Shown: one piece after another, positions 1-8,885 of the stretch
Layout of the letters: the number at the start of each line of letters is the position of its first letter
Position numbering within the stretch: the stretch's first letter is position 1
From: UBA2336 sp965227265
GTDB lineage: Bacteria > Bacteroidota > Bacteroidia > Cytophagales > Cyclobacteriaceae
Direction: 5' to 3'
DNA: 64,000 nt
NCBI GenBank assembly: GCA_965227265.1
Contig: OZ245738.1
Location: 1,178,001-1,242,000 of the forward strand
The notes under the pieces: model-generated
The model's database searches: none
The model's input: only the letters and a program-made list of their open reading frames with translations
Told to the model about the DNA's origin: nothing
Position numbers and translations under genes: made by a program

Positions 1-1
1 A

Positions 2-1039
2 TGTGCGCCCGATCATCCGTATGTTAAAGAGCATCCCGAATGGTTTAAGCAACGTCCGGATGGATCAATTCAATACGCAGAAAATCCACCAAAGAAGTAT
101 CAAGATATCTATCCGTTCAACTTTGAAACTGAACAATGGCAAGAACTTTGGGATGAATTATTATCTGTGATTTTATATTGGGTTGATCACGGTGTTAAAA
201 TTTTCCGTGTAGATAATCCGCATACCAAACCAATTCCTTTCTGGGAATGGGCAATTGCGGAAACGCACAAACTTCATCCAGATATCATTTTCCTGGCCGA
301 AGCCTTCACGCGACCAAAGATCATGGCTTCATTAGGTAAGTCTGGGTTTACTCAATCGTACACATACTTTACATGGCGTGTAACCAAAGAAGAACTCACA
401 GTTTATATGAATGAATTGGTCAATGGCCCTTCACGAAATTATTTCCGCCCCAACTTCTGGCCAAATACGCCTGACATTCTCCCTTTTCACTTACAACATC
501 AAAACGAGAATATTTTTATTCTACGCTTGGCATTAGCAGCTACATTATCTTCTAATTATGGAGTTTATGGACCTGTTTATGAATTTTACGATAATGCACC
601 GATCCAGGGAAGGGAAGAGTACCACGAATCTGAGAAATACGAAATCAAGAAGCACGATTGGAAGCGTACCAATCGGATGACTGATATTATCACAATTATC
701 AATAAAGCCCGTAAAGATCATCCTGCTTTGCAATCAACTTGGAATATTCATTTCTGTGAAGTGAGTGATCCAAACCTGATCGCTTACATCAAAGTCACTG
801 ATGATCTTTCAGATATAATCTTAACGATTGTGAACCTTGATCCACATAATAAACATGCGGGCTATCTTCAACTACCAAAGGCGTTGTTAAGACTTGACGA
901 TAAAATCAATATTAAACTTAATGACATCATGACCGATGAGTACTATACCTGGACTCAGGAGTGGAACTTTGTTGAGTTGAACCCTTATAAGTTGCCATTC
1001 CATATATTCACTGTGGCCATCCATGAATCAAACATGTAA
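2..1039 (+). CDS. glgE: GlgE, alpha-1,4-glucan:maltose-1-phosphate maltosyltransferase (3' part)
   Basis: This is the C-terminal part (about 345 residues) of GlgE. The frame is already open at base 2, so the 5' end lies outside the window. GlgE is a GH13 enzyme that transfers maltosyl units from maltose-1-phosphate to the end of a growing alpha-1,4-glucan. The visible part carries the family stretches CAPDHPYVKEHPEWF and YAENPPKKYQD. The catalytic Asp lies in FRVDNPHTKP (codon 212-214) and the general acid Glu in LAEAFTRPK (codon 299-301). RPNFWPNTPDILP and NYGVYGPVYEF follow. The key residues are intact. Its stop is two bases before the TreS-maltokinase start, so the two are surely one transcript, as expected because maltokinase makes the GlgE substrate. 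The assignment is firm; only the N-terminal domains cannot be seen. Confidence 0.95.
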   Translation, partial: CAPDHPYVKEHPEWFKQRPDGSIQYAENPPKKYQDIYPFNFETEQWQELWDELLSVILYWVDHGVKIFRVDNPHTKPIPFWEWAIAETHKLHPDIIFLAEAFTRPKIMASLGKSGFTQSYTYFTWRVTKEELTVYMNELVNGPSRNYFRPNFWPNTPDILPFHLQHQNENIFILRLALAATLSSNYGVYGPVYEFYDNAPIQGREEYHESEKYEIKKHDWKRTNRMTDIITIINKARKDHPALQSTWNIHFCEVSDPNLIAYIKVTDDLSDIILTIVNLDPHNKHAGYLQLPKALLRLDDKINIKLNDIMTDEYYTWTQEWNFVELNPYKLPFHIFTVAIHESNM

Positions 1040-1041
1040 TC

Positions 1042-4000
1042 ATGAGCAAGCAAAATAAACAAACTGATGCCCTGTGGTTTAAAGACGCGATCATCTATGA
1101 GCTTTCAGTTCGTGCGTTTTTCGATAGCAATGGCGATGGAACAGGTGATTTCCTGGGCTTGATTCAAAAACTAGATTACCTGGAAGATCTTGGTATTAAC
1201 ACGATCTGGCTGTTGCCATTTTATCCCTCACCATTAAAAGATGATGGCTATGATGTAACGGATCATTGTGATGTTCATCCTGATTTTGGAACACTCGCGG
1301 ATTTCAAAGCTTTTATAAAAGATGCGCATAGTCGCGGTATTAAAGTAATAACCGAACTACTGCTTAATCACACATCGGATCAACATGCGTGGTTTCAGCG
1401 TGCGCGTAAAGCAAAGCCTGGCTCACGTTTCCGTGAGTTTTATGTTTGGAACGATACAACGGATAAGTACAAAGATGCGCGGGTTATCATACAAGGTGAT
1501 GAATCCAGTAACTGGAGTTGGGATACTGAAGCCAAATCATATTACTGGCATCGTTTCTACCGTCATGAACCGGAATTGAATTACGAAAATCCGGAGGTGC
1601 AAATGGAAGTAATCAAGATCATCGACTTTTGGTGTAAGCTGGGTGTTGATGGATTCAGATTATCTTCCGTTCCATTTCTCTTTGAAGAAGAGGGAACCAA
1701 TTGCGAGAACCTTCCGCAAACGCATGCCTTTTTAAGAAAGATCCGAAGCCATGTTGACCGACATTATAAAAATGTGGTCCTGTTGGCAGAAGCTAACTTA
1801 TGGCCTGAAGATGCAGCGGCATATTTCGGTGATGGTGAAGAATGTCACATGAACTTCAACTATCCGTTGATGCCACGATTATTTCTTGGCTTGCGTACGG
1901 AAGACAGTTATCCAATCATCGACATCATAGAACAAACTCCTGAAACTCCGGATAACAGCCAATGGGCATTGTTCCTCCGTAACCATGATGAGCTTGGACT
2001 TGAGATGGTAACAGAAGAAGAGAAGGACTATCTCTTCAAGGCTTATGCCGATGATGCCAAAACAAAGTTCAACTCCGGTATTCGGAAGCGTCTTGCGCCT
2101 ATGTTGAATAATGACCGGAGAAAGATCGAGCTTTTGTACACATTACTATTCTCATTACCCGGAACTCCTGTAATGTATTACGGTGATGAAATTGGAATGG
2201 GTGACAATATTTATTTAGGTGACCGTCATGGAGTTCGTACTCCGATGCAATGGAACATGAACCTGAATGCAGGATTCTCAACTGCCAATCCTCAAAAACT
2301 TTACTTGCCTGTTATTACAGATCCAATCTATCGTTTCGAGTCTGTTAATGTGGCCACGCAAGATGAAAGTCCGTCATCCTTGATGTATTGGATGCGTAAT
2401 GTTATCGCGATGCGCAAACGGCTTCATGTTTTTGGAAGAGGCAAAATGAAATTTATTGATACCGATAACAACAAAGTACTTTGCTTTCTACGATCAGATG
2501 ATAAGCAACGAATTATTGTGGTTGCCAACCTGTCGCAGTTCTCACAAGCTACCACGCTTAACCTTTCTGAGTTTAAGAACTGTGAAGTAACCGAAGTATT
2601 CAGTCAGAACAGGTTTATCAATATTGGCGAAGGTCAGTATTCTATTACGGTAGGGCCTTACGGTTACTTCTGGTTTCAAATTGATAAGGTTGAACAAAAG
2701 GATAAGAAGGATGGAGCTACTGAGCTTCCGTTATTAAAAACGGACATCTCCTGGGAGAAGCTCTTTAATAATTATAACGAACAGCGAACATTCGAACGAA
2801 AGATTCTTCCGGTATTTATGAAGAAGTGCCGTTGGTTTGGCGGAAAGGCGAAAGTGATTAATAAGGTTACCCTGCATAAAGTTATTCCACTAAAAATTGA
2901 GGGTGGTACACATTACCTTACGTTAATTGAAGTTCATTATGTTCAGCGTTTGCCTGAATTATACTTCCTGCCGATAACATTTATCTTGTCGGATTATATT
3001 CTTGATCGGGCGGAGTATACAGCGCAGAGTGTAATCTGTAGAGCAGAGATTCAGGGCAAGAGCGGTTTCATTTTTGACAGCAGTTATGATAGAGTTTTCC
3101 GTGACTTCCTGTTGGTAAGCATGGATAAGCGTGTAACGATAAAGGATGATGAAGGCGGAGAGCTGCAATTCAATTCCAGCGTGTTTAATAAAATTAAGAT
3201 TCCACAAAATAAAGTAGAATCTAAAATCCTGAAAGCAGAACAAAGCAATACATCAATCATCTATAATGATCAGTATTTCTTTAAGTTCTATCGCAAGATT
3301 GAAAAAGAGATTAACCCTGATCTGGAATTAGTAAGGTTTTTATCGGAGCATACCAGCTTTACAAATTCTCCACGCTATGCCGGAAGCATGGAATACAAAG
3401 AAGCTGACGGCAGCTGTATGATCTTCGGATTGCTTCAGGAAAAAGTTGAAAATCAGGGCGACTCCTGGGTAATGTCAACCGATTCAGTGGGAAGATTTTT
3501 TGAGCGCGTGATCCTGAAAGCCAAGAAAGAAAAACTACCAAAGCTTGTTAACGCACCTTCCATTCATTTCGAAGAAGCGCCAGAAATTATTCAGGAATTT
3601 ATAGGTCGTGGTTTTTATGAACGTGTAGTTCGCTTAGGTCAGCGTACAGCTGAGATGCACCTCGCGCTCGCATCCGACAGTTCAAATGCAGCCTTTATTC
3701 CGGAAGCCTTTACGCCTAACTACCAGCGTTCATTGTACTCATCTTTCCGCAAGCTTGTGCGCGATAGATTTAATCTGTTAAAAACTACATTGCCTAAACT
3801 TGATCCGGCAACAAAAGAGCTTGCAAAGAAAGTGCTCGACATGGAACCGCAAGTACTCGAATGCTTTAGCGAGATTTATCAGCTTAAGATTAATGCGATT
3901 AAGACAAGAATTCATGGCGATTATCACCTTGGACAGGTTTTATTCACCGGTAAGGACTTTGTGATTATTGACTTCGAAGGTGAGCCTGGCTTTTCATTCA

Positions 4001-4392
4001 ATGAGCGGAGATTAAAGAAGAGTCCGTTTAAAGATGTTGCCGGCATGATGCGTTCATTTCACTACGCAGCGTTTGGTAAGATTCTATTGAACGAAAACTA
4101 TCGCGATCGCGACATGGATTTCCTGGAAGCTTGGGCCGAACAATGGCAGCATTATGTTGGCCGGTTCTATCTGGGAGCGTATATGGAACGAATGGGCATG
4201 GGTCGTGAGCTTTCACCTGAGAATGATCTGTTAATTCGTATCTTCCTGATCGAGAAATCAATTTATGAGCTTGGGTATGAGTTGAATGGTCGTCCGGATT
4301 GGGCTGTCATTCCATTACGCGGTATTCTGTATCACATGAACCGCTACCTGCTTGAGAAGGAGCAATCTGATAAGAAGAAGAAAAGTAAATAG
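1042..4392 (+). CDS. treS-mak: TreS-maltokinase fusion protein with a degenerate TreS active site
   Basis: A 1116-residue fusion. Residues about 8-550 form a GH13 trehalose synthase-like domain (trehalose/maltose interconversion). Residues about 570-1105 form a maltokinase domain that phosphorylates maltose to maltose-1-phosphate for GlgE. The kinase half looks active: RWFGGK near its start, HGDYHLGQ (His958, Asp960), DFEGEP (Asp977) and RRLKKSPFKDVAGM. The TreS half keeps the fold motifs, the general acid Glu250 in LLAEANLWPED, and His315-Asp316 in RNHDEL. However, the nucleophile position, normally the Asp of GFRLDAVP, reads GFRLSSVP (Ser208-Ser209), and the region I Asp of DxxxNH is Glu105. 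Catalysis by the usual GH13 retaining mechanism is therefore doubtful. The domain may act as a scaffold or sugar-binding partner for the kinase. The frame is intact and the protein has the usual fusion length, so this is not a pseudogene by disruption. Confidence 0.93.
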   Translation: MSKQNKQTDALWFKDAIIYELSVRAFFDSNGDGTGDFLGLIQKLDYLEDLGINTIWLLPFYPSPLKDDGYDVTDHCDVHPDFGTLADFKAFIKDAHSRGIKVITELLLNHTSDQHAWFQRARKAKPGSRFREFYVWNDTTDKYKDARVIIQGDESSNWSWDTEAKSYYWHRFYRHEPELNYENPEVQMEVIKIIDFWCKLGVDGFRLSSVPFLFEEEGTNCENLPQTHAFLRKIRSHVDRHYKNVVLLAEANLWPEDAAAYFGDGEECHMNFNYPLMPRLFLGLRTEDSYPIIDIIEQTPETPDNSQWALFLRNHDELGLEMVTEEEKDYLFKAYADDAKTKFNSGIRKRLAPMLNNDRRKIELLYTLLFSLPGTPVMYYGDEIGMGDNIYLGDRHGVRTPMQWNMNLNAGFSTANPQKLYLPVITDPIYRFESVNVATQDESPSSLMYWMRNVIAMRKRLHVFGRGKMKFIDTDNNKVLCFLRSDDKQRIIVVANLSQFSQATTLNLSEFKNCEVTEVFSQNRFINIGEGQYSITVGPYGYFWFQIDKVEQKDKKDGATELPLLKTDISWEKLFNNYNEQRTFERKILPVFMKKCRWFGGKAKVINKVTLHKVIPLKIEGGTHYLTLIEVHYVQRLPELYFLPITFILSDYILDRAEYTAQSVICRAEIQGKSGFIFDSSYDRVFRDFLLVSMDKRVTIKDDEGGELQFNSSVFNKIKIPQNKVESKILKAEQSNTSIIYNDQYFFKFYRKIEKEINPDLELVRFLSEHTSFTNSPRYAGSMEYKEADGSCMIFGLLQEKVENQGDSWVMSTDSVGRFFERVILKAKKEKLPKLVNAPSIHFEEAPEIIQEFIGRGFYERVVRLGQRTAEMHLALASDSSNAAFIPEAFTPNYQRSLYSSFRKLVRDRFNLLKTTLPKLDPATKELAKKVLDMEPQVLECFSEIYQLKINAIKTRIHGDYHLGQVLFTGKDFVIIDFEGEPGFSFNERRLKKSPFKDVAGMMRSFHYAAFGKILLNENYRDRDMDFLEAWAEQWQHYVGRFYLGAYMERMGMGRELSPENDLLIRIFLIEKSIYELGYELNGRPDWAVIPLRGILYHMNRYLLEKEQSDKKKKSK

Positions 4393-4398
4393 TCATCG

Positions 4399-4437
4399 GG
4401 CATTAGGCATCAGAACGAATGCCTGATGCCCAATGCC
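4399..4437. repeat. Intergenic inverted repeat before glgB
   Basis: The arms are 4399-4413 (GGCATTAGGCATCAG) and 4423-4437, pairing over 15 positions with one mismatch, around a 9-base loop. No T-run follows on either strand, so it is not a typical terminator. An ATG at 4426 lies inside the right arm in frame with glgB, but the better start is at 4453. The element may be a processing or stabilising hairpin between treS-mak and glgB, or a copy of a short dispersed repeat. Confidence 0.6.
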
Positions 4438-4452
4438 TTCAAAAATAATTGT

Positions 4453-6423
4453 ATGGCAAAAAAGACAACTTCAAAAGTAAAGTCAGAAAGTGACAGTCAC
4501 AGCCTGCTCACGGAGTTTGACGTTCACTTATTTAAAACGGGTAAGCACTTCAAGCTTTATGAAAAACTCGGGGCACACATTACAACTTTCGGAAGTAAGA
4601 AGGGTGTTTACTTTGCTGTTTGGGCACCTAATGCAAAGGCGGTTTCGGTCATTGGAAACTTCAATGATTGGAATGATTCAAAGAATAAAATGAATCCGCG
4701 TTGGGATCAATCCGGCATTTGGGAAGTGTTCATTCCCGGTTTGCAAAAGGGTGAGGTGTATAAGTATGCGATCCTTTCAAATACGGGAGATTATTTGGAG
4801 AAAGCTGATCCGTTTGCTGCGTATGCGGAGATTGCACCTAAAACTGCGTCCATCGTGTGGCCACGTGATTACAAATGGAAGGATAAAAAGTGGTTAACAA
4901 CTCGTAAAGAACTGATCGATAAGCCGAGACCTTATTCGGTGTATGAAATGCACATGGGCTCTTGGCGCAGAAAGCTCGAAGATAATAATCGTTCTTTGAG
5001 CTATCTGGAACTTGCAGATGAGTTAGTGACATACCTCAAAGAAATGAACTTTACACACGTGGAGTTCCTGCCAGTAATGGAGCATCCGTTCTTCGGTTCG
5101 TGGGGATATCAGATTACAGGATACTTCGCACCGACAAGTCGCTTTGGAACTCCGGAAGAATTCATGGCACTGGTCGACACACTTCACCAAAACAATATTG
5201 GTGTTATCCTCGACTGGGTTCCTTCACACTATCCAGGCGATGATCACGGCATTTATAAGTTTGACGGAACATTCTTGTACGAACATGCCGATCCACGCAA
5301 AGGATTTCACCCAGACTGGAAGAGCTATATCTTTAATTACGGCAGAAATGAAGTCCGTTCATTCCTGATCAGTAATGCCATGTTCTGGCTTGAACAATAT
5401 CATATTGATGGTTTAAGAGTAGATGCAGTAGCCAGCATGCTGTACCTCGATTATTCTCGCAAAGAAGGAGAATGGATTCCAAATCAACATGGAGGCAATG
5501 AAAATATTGAAGCCATCAACTTCCTGAAAGAGTTTAACGAAACAGTCTACGCAAACTTCCCGGACACAATCACCATCGCGGAAGAATCAACAGCGTGGCC
5601 TGGTGTTTCCAAGCCAACGTATCTGGGTGGATTAGGCTTCGGACAAAAATGGATGATGGGCTGGATGCACGATACACTTCAGTATTTTAAAAATGATCCG
5701 GTTCATAGAAAGTTTCACCAGAATGAGATTACATTCAGTGTGATGTATGCTTTTACCGAGAACTTCATGCTTCCCCTTTCGCACGATGAAGTAGTGCATG
5801 GTAAAGGATCACTCTTAGGCCGTATGCCGGGAGATGAGTGGCAACGTTTCGCGAACTTAAGATTATTGTTTGGCTACATGTTTACGCATCCGGGAACCAA
5901 ACTGATCTTTATGGGTGGAGAGATCGCACAATCAGGCGAATGGAATCATGATAAAAGTCTTGACTGGCATTTACTTGACCACGCTCCGCACAGCGGAATG
6001 AAAACGTTCATTCAAGAACTGAACACACATTATCAAGCTGAACCAGCCTTGTATCATTATTCGTTTGATCAGCGTGGTTTTCAGTGGATTGATTACTCGG
6101 ATAGCGAGAACAGTGTAATGGCATTTCAACGCAAGTCTGACAAAAAAGAAGATCTACTGATTGTGATCTGCAACTTCACTCCGGAAAGCCGGACGCATTA
6201 CCGGATCGGAGTTCCCTACAGAGGAAAATGGCGTGAGATATTCAATACCGATAACTTGAAATATGGCGGGAGTGGAGCGCTGAACATTGGCGATCTTTCA
6301 ACTTCACCGATCAAATATCATCACCAGGACTACTCTGTTTCAGTAACCTTACCACCGTTAGGAATGATTGTATTGAAACTTTATAAAGAAGACAATGAAT
6401 TTGAATTAGAGGCCGGAACTTAA
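4453..6423 (+). CDS. glgB: GlgB, 1,4-alpha-glucan branching enzyme
   Basis: Introduces alpha-1,6 branches into the linear glucan made by GlgE. The start at 4453 gives 656 residues (MAKKTTSK...); an in-frame ATG at 4426 lies within a hairpin and is less likely. An N-terminal CBM48 domain (AVWAPNAKAVSVIGNFNDW) is followed by the GH13 barrel: GYQITGYFAPTSRFG, nucleophile Asp324 in GLRVDAVASMLYLDY, general acid Glu377 in IAEESTAWPG, and Asp445 in LSHDEVVHGKGSL. GGEIAQSGEWNHD and an all-beta C-terminal domain follow. All catalytic residues are present, in contrast to the neighbouring TreS domain. It lies 60 bases after treS-mak and 23 bases before the GH57 gene, consistent with one glycogen operon. 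Confidence 0.97.
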   Translation: MAKKTTSKVKSESDSHSLLTEFDVHLFKTGKHFKLYEKLGAHITTFGSKKGVYFAVWAPNAKAVSVIGNFNDWNDSKNKMNPRWDQSGIWEVFIPGLQKGEVYKYAILSNTGDYLEKADPFAAYAEIAPKTASIVWPRDYKWKDKKWLTTRKELIDKPRPYSVYEMHMGSWRRKLEDNNRSLSYLELADELVTYLKEMNFTHVEFLPVMEHPFFGSWGYQITGYFAPTSRFGTPEEFMALVDTLHQNNIGVILDWVPSHYPGDDHGIYKFDGTFLYEHADPRKGFHPDWKSYIFNYGRNEVRSFLISNAMFWLEQYHIDGLRVDAVASMLYLDYSRKEGEWIPNQHGGNENIEAINFLKEFNETVYANFPDTITIAEESTAWPGVSKPTYLGGLGFGQKWMMGWMHDTLQYFKNDPVHRKFHQNEITFSVMYAFTENFMLPLSHDEVVHGKGSLLGRMPGDEWQRFANLRLLFGYMFTHPGTKLIFMGGEIAQSGEWNHDKSLDWHLLDHAPHSGMKTFIQELNTHYQAEPALYHYSFDQRGFQWIDYSDSENSVMAFQRKSDKKEDLLIVICNFTPESRTHYRIGVPYRGKWREIFNTDNLKYGGSGALNIGDLSTSPIKYHHQDYSVSVTLPPLGMIVLKLYKEDNEFELEAGT

Positions 6424-6446
6424 TACTTTTAGGTTTACCACGAACC

Positions 6447-8843
6447 TTGGAAAAGTATATCTGCATACACGGGCATTTTTATCAGCCACCCCGTGAAAAT
6501 GCCTGGCTTGAGGCGATTGAAGTTCAGGATTCCGCACATCCATACCACGATTGGAATGAACGCATCTCCGCGGAGTGTTATGCACCCAATGCGGCATCGC
6601 GTATTCTGGAGAGTGGTGTCATTAAAGACATCATTAATAATTATTCGAAAATCAGTTTCAATTTCGGGGCGACATTATTGTCGTGGATGGAAAACTATGA
6701 TCGCGAAACCTATGACGCGATCCTGGAAGCAGATCGTCAAAGTATAATGCATTTCTCCGGGCATGGATCGGCTGTGGCACAAGTTTATAATCATATCATC
6801 ATGCCGTTGGCAAACCGGAATGATAAGATTACACAGATCGTTTGGGGTATCCGTGATTTTGAATACCGGTTCAAGCGTAAGCCCGAAGGCATGTGGCTGG
6901 CGGAAAGTGCAGTAGATACAGAATCACTGGAGCTGCTGGCAGAACACGATATTAAATTCACTGTATTAGCGCCACGACAGGCAAAAGCTTTCCGCAGAAT
7001 AGGCGATGAGCATTGGCATGAACTGCGAGATGGTGGAGTTGATACACGCAGACAATACGTCTGCAAATTACCTTCCGGTAAAACAATTATCTTATTCTTT
7101 TATAATGGTGATATTGCGCAGGGTGTAGCCTTTAATGGACTGCTTAATGACGGCCAGAAATTCGCGCATGCGCTGTTAAATTCATTCAACAATCAATCTG
7201 AAGAAACGCAGCTAGTTCATATTGCTACGGACGGTGAAACCTATGGACATCATCACAAGCATGGCGATATGGCATTAGCGTTTTGTCTAGATTATATCGA
7301 TCAGCAACATCACGCTCAAATCACGAACTATGCCGAGTTCATTTCAAAAGTAAAAGCCGAATACGAAATTCAGATTCACGAGAACAGCTCGTGGAGTTGC
7401 GTGCATGGTGTTGAGCGTTGGCGAAATGATTGTGGTTGTAACAGTGGCGGTAATGAGGGTTGGAATCAAAAATGGCGCAAACCGTTACGTGAATCGTTGG
7501 ATTGGCTTCGCGACAAGCTTAATGAAGTATACGAACGCGAGGCTTCACAAATTCTGCATGATCCCTGGGAGGCACGGAATGAATATATCAATGTTATCTT
7601 AAGACGAGATGATGATACGGTTCGCAGATTCTTAAAAGATCAGTGTTCAAAAGATGTTGAGCAGAACCGCGTATTGCGACTCATGGAAATGCAGCGTAAT
7701 GCACTGCTCATGTACACAAGCTGCGGCTGGTTTTTTGATGAGATCTCCGGTATAGAAACAACACAAATTTTACAATACGCCTGTCGGGCGATTCAATTGA
7801 TCAGTCAAACAGGTGGCACCGACTTGGAGGAAGAGTTTATTAAGCGACTGGAAGAAGCACCCAGTAATATACCGTCTCTCGAAAATGGATCGAATGTCTA
7901 TTTAAAATACGTTTTACCATCCAAAACAAACCTTGCTCGTGTGGGAATGCATTATGCAGTGGCTTCATTATTTGAAGAAGACCCTGAGAACTCTCCGTTA
8001 TTCAACTATTCAGCGGTAAATGAATTCTTCCTTCGAAAAGAAGCCGGAGAGCAAAAACTTGCGTTGGGAATTACAAAGGTAAAGTCAAATGTTACCCGTT
8101 CCGAAAAGCGATTTACGTTCGCTGTGATGCACATGGGTAAACACAACATCATGGGTAACATCTCATTGGATATGGAGCCGGATAAGTTTGCCAGCATGCA
8201 AATCCGGATCTTAACTGCATTTGAAGAAGGTAGATTAGGAGATGTTATCGGGTTTATGCAAACCTATTTCGGTCCTGTGAATTATACGCTGTGGCAATTG
8301 TTCAAGGATGAGAAGCGCAAGGTGCTTGACATGATTACACAGCAAAGCATGCGTGAGCTTGAAGAATCGTTGCGCAGGGTTTATAATCACGATTATCCGC
8401 TCGTTAACGCACTGGCTAATAACGATATACCAACACCAAAAGCCTATACGACAACGTTTGAATATATTCTCAATGCTGATCTTCAGAACTGCTTTAAAGC
8501 TGAGAAGATCAACATCAAAGAGATGGAACGCGTGATGGATGAGCTTGTGAAGTGGGATCTAAAAATTGAAGATCCTGGAAAAGTTTCCCGAATGGCTGGA
8601 GAGAGTATCTTTAAAGAATTGAAGCGCATCAGTGCTGAACGCAGTAATACAAAACGTATTGAAAAACTAAATCGTGTATTCCCGCTGCTTAAGCAATTCA
8701 AGCTTGAACCGATTCTGTATAAATCTCAAAATCTGTATTTCGAAATTTCACGCGAGGAAGATGTTGAAACGTTGAGCACCAAGAGAGACTGGATTAAACA
8801 GTTTAAACTTTTAGGTGAAAACCTGGGTGTAAAAGTTAATTGA
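6447..8843 (+). CDS. GH57 glycoside hydrolase with DUF3536 C-terminal region
   Basis: A 798-residue cytoplasmic protein that begins with the family N-terminus YICIHGHFYQPPREN. It uses a TTG start: no ATG lies between the glgB stop and the conserved start of the domain. The GH57 barrel occupies about the first 320 residues. Glu153 in GMWLAES is the likely nucleophile, and Asp262 in DGETYGHHHKHGD the likely acid/base. The C-terminal 450 residues match the length and character of DUF3536. GH57 enzymes act on alpha-glucans (amylases, branching enzymes, 4-alpha-glucanotransferases). This subtype is not biochemically settled to my knowledge, but its place behind glgE, treS-mak and glgB points to trimming or rearranging alpha-1,4 glucan chains. 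No signal peptide is seen. Confidence 0.85.
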   Translation: MEKYICIHGHFYQPPRENAWLEAIEVQDSAHPYHDWNERISAECYAPNAASRILESGVIKDIINNYSKISFNFGATLLSWMENYDRETYDAILEADRQSIMHFSGHGSAVAQVYNHIIMPLANRNDKITQIVWGIRDFEYRFKRKPEGMWLAESAVDTESLELLAEHDIKFTVLAPRQAKAFRRIGDEHWHELRDGGVDTRRQYVCKLPSGKTIILFFYNGDIAQGVAFNGLLNDGQKFAHALLNSFNNQSEETQLVHIATDGETYGHHHKHGDMALAFCLDYIDQQHHAQITNYAEFISKVKAEYEIQIHENSSWSCVHGVERWRNDCGCNSGGNEGWNQKWRKPLRESLDWLRDKLNEVYEREASQILHDPWEARNEYINVILRRDDDTVRRFLKDQCSKDVEQNRVLRLMEMQRNALLMYTSCGWFFDEISGIETTQILQYACRAIQLISQTGGTDLEEEFIKRLEEAPSNIPSLENGSNVYLKYVLPSKTNLARVGMHYAVASLFEEDPENSPLFNYSAVNEFFLRKEAGEQKLALGITKVKSNVTRSEKRFTFAVMHMGKHNIMGNISLDMEPDKFASMQIRILTAFEEGRLGDVIGFMQTYFGPVNYTLWQLFKDEKRKVLDMITQQSMRELEESLRRVYNHDYPLVNALANNDIPTPKAYTTTFEYILNADLQNCFKAEKINIKEMERVMDELVKWDLKIEDPGKVSRMAGESIFKELKRISAERSNTKRIEKLNRVFPLLKQFKLEPILYKSQNLYFEISREEDVETLSTKRDWIKQFKLLGENLGVKVN

Positions 8844-8885
8844 TAGATTAATTTATCTGATTACGGGTATAGTAGATTGTAAGTC

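Noticed and set aside
4426..4452. Upstream in-frame ATG for glgB
   Set aside because: It lies within a hairpin arm and the nine codons it adds are unlike GlgB N-termini; the ATG at 4453 fits better.
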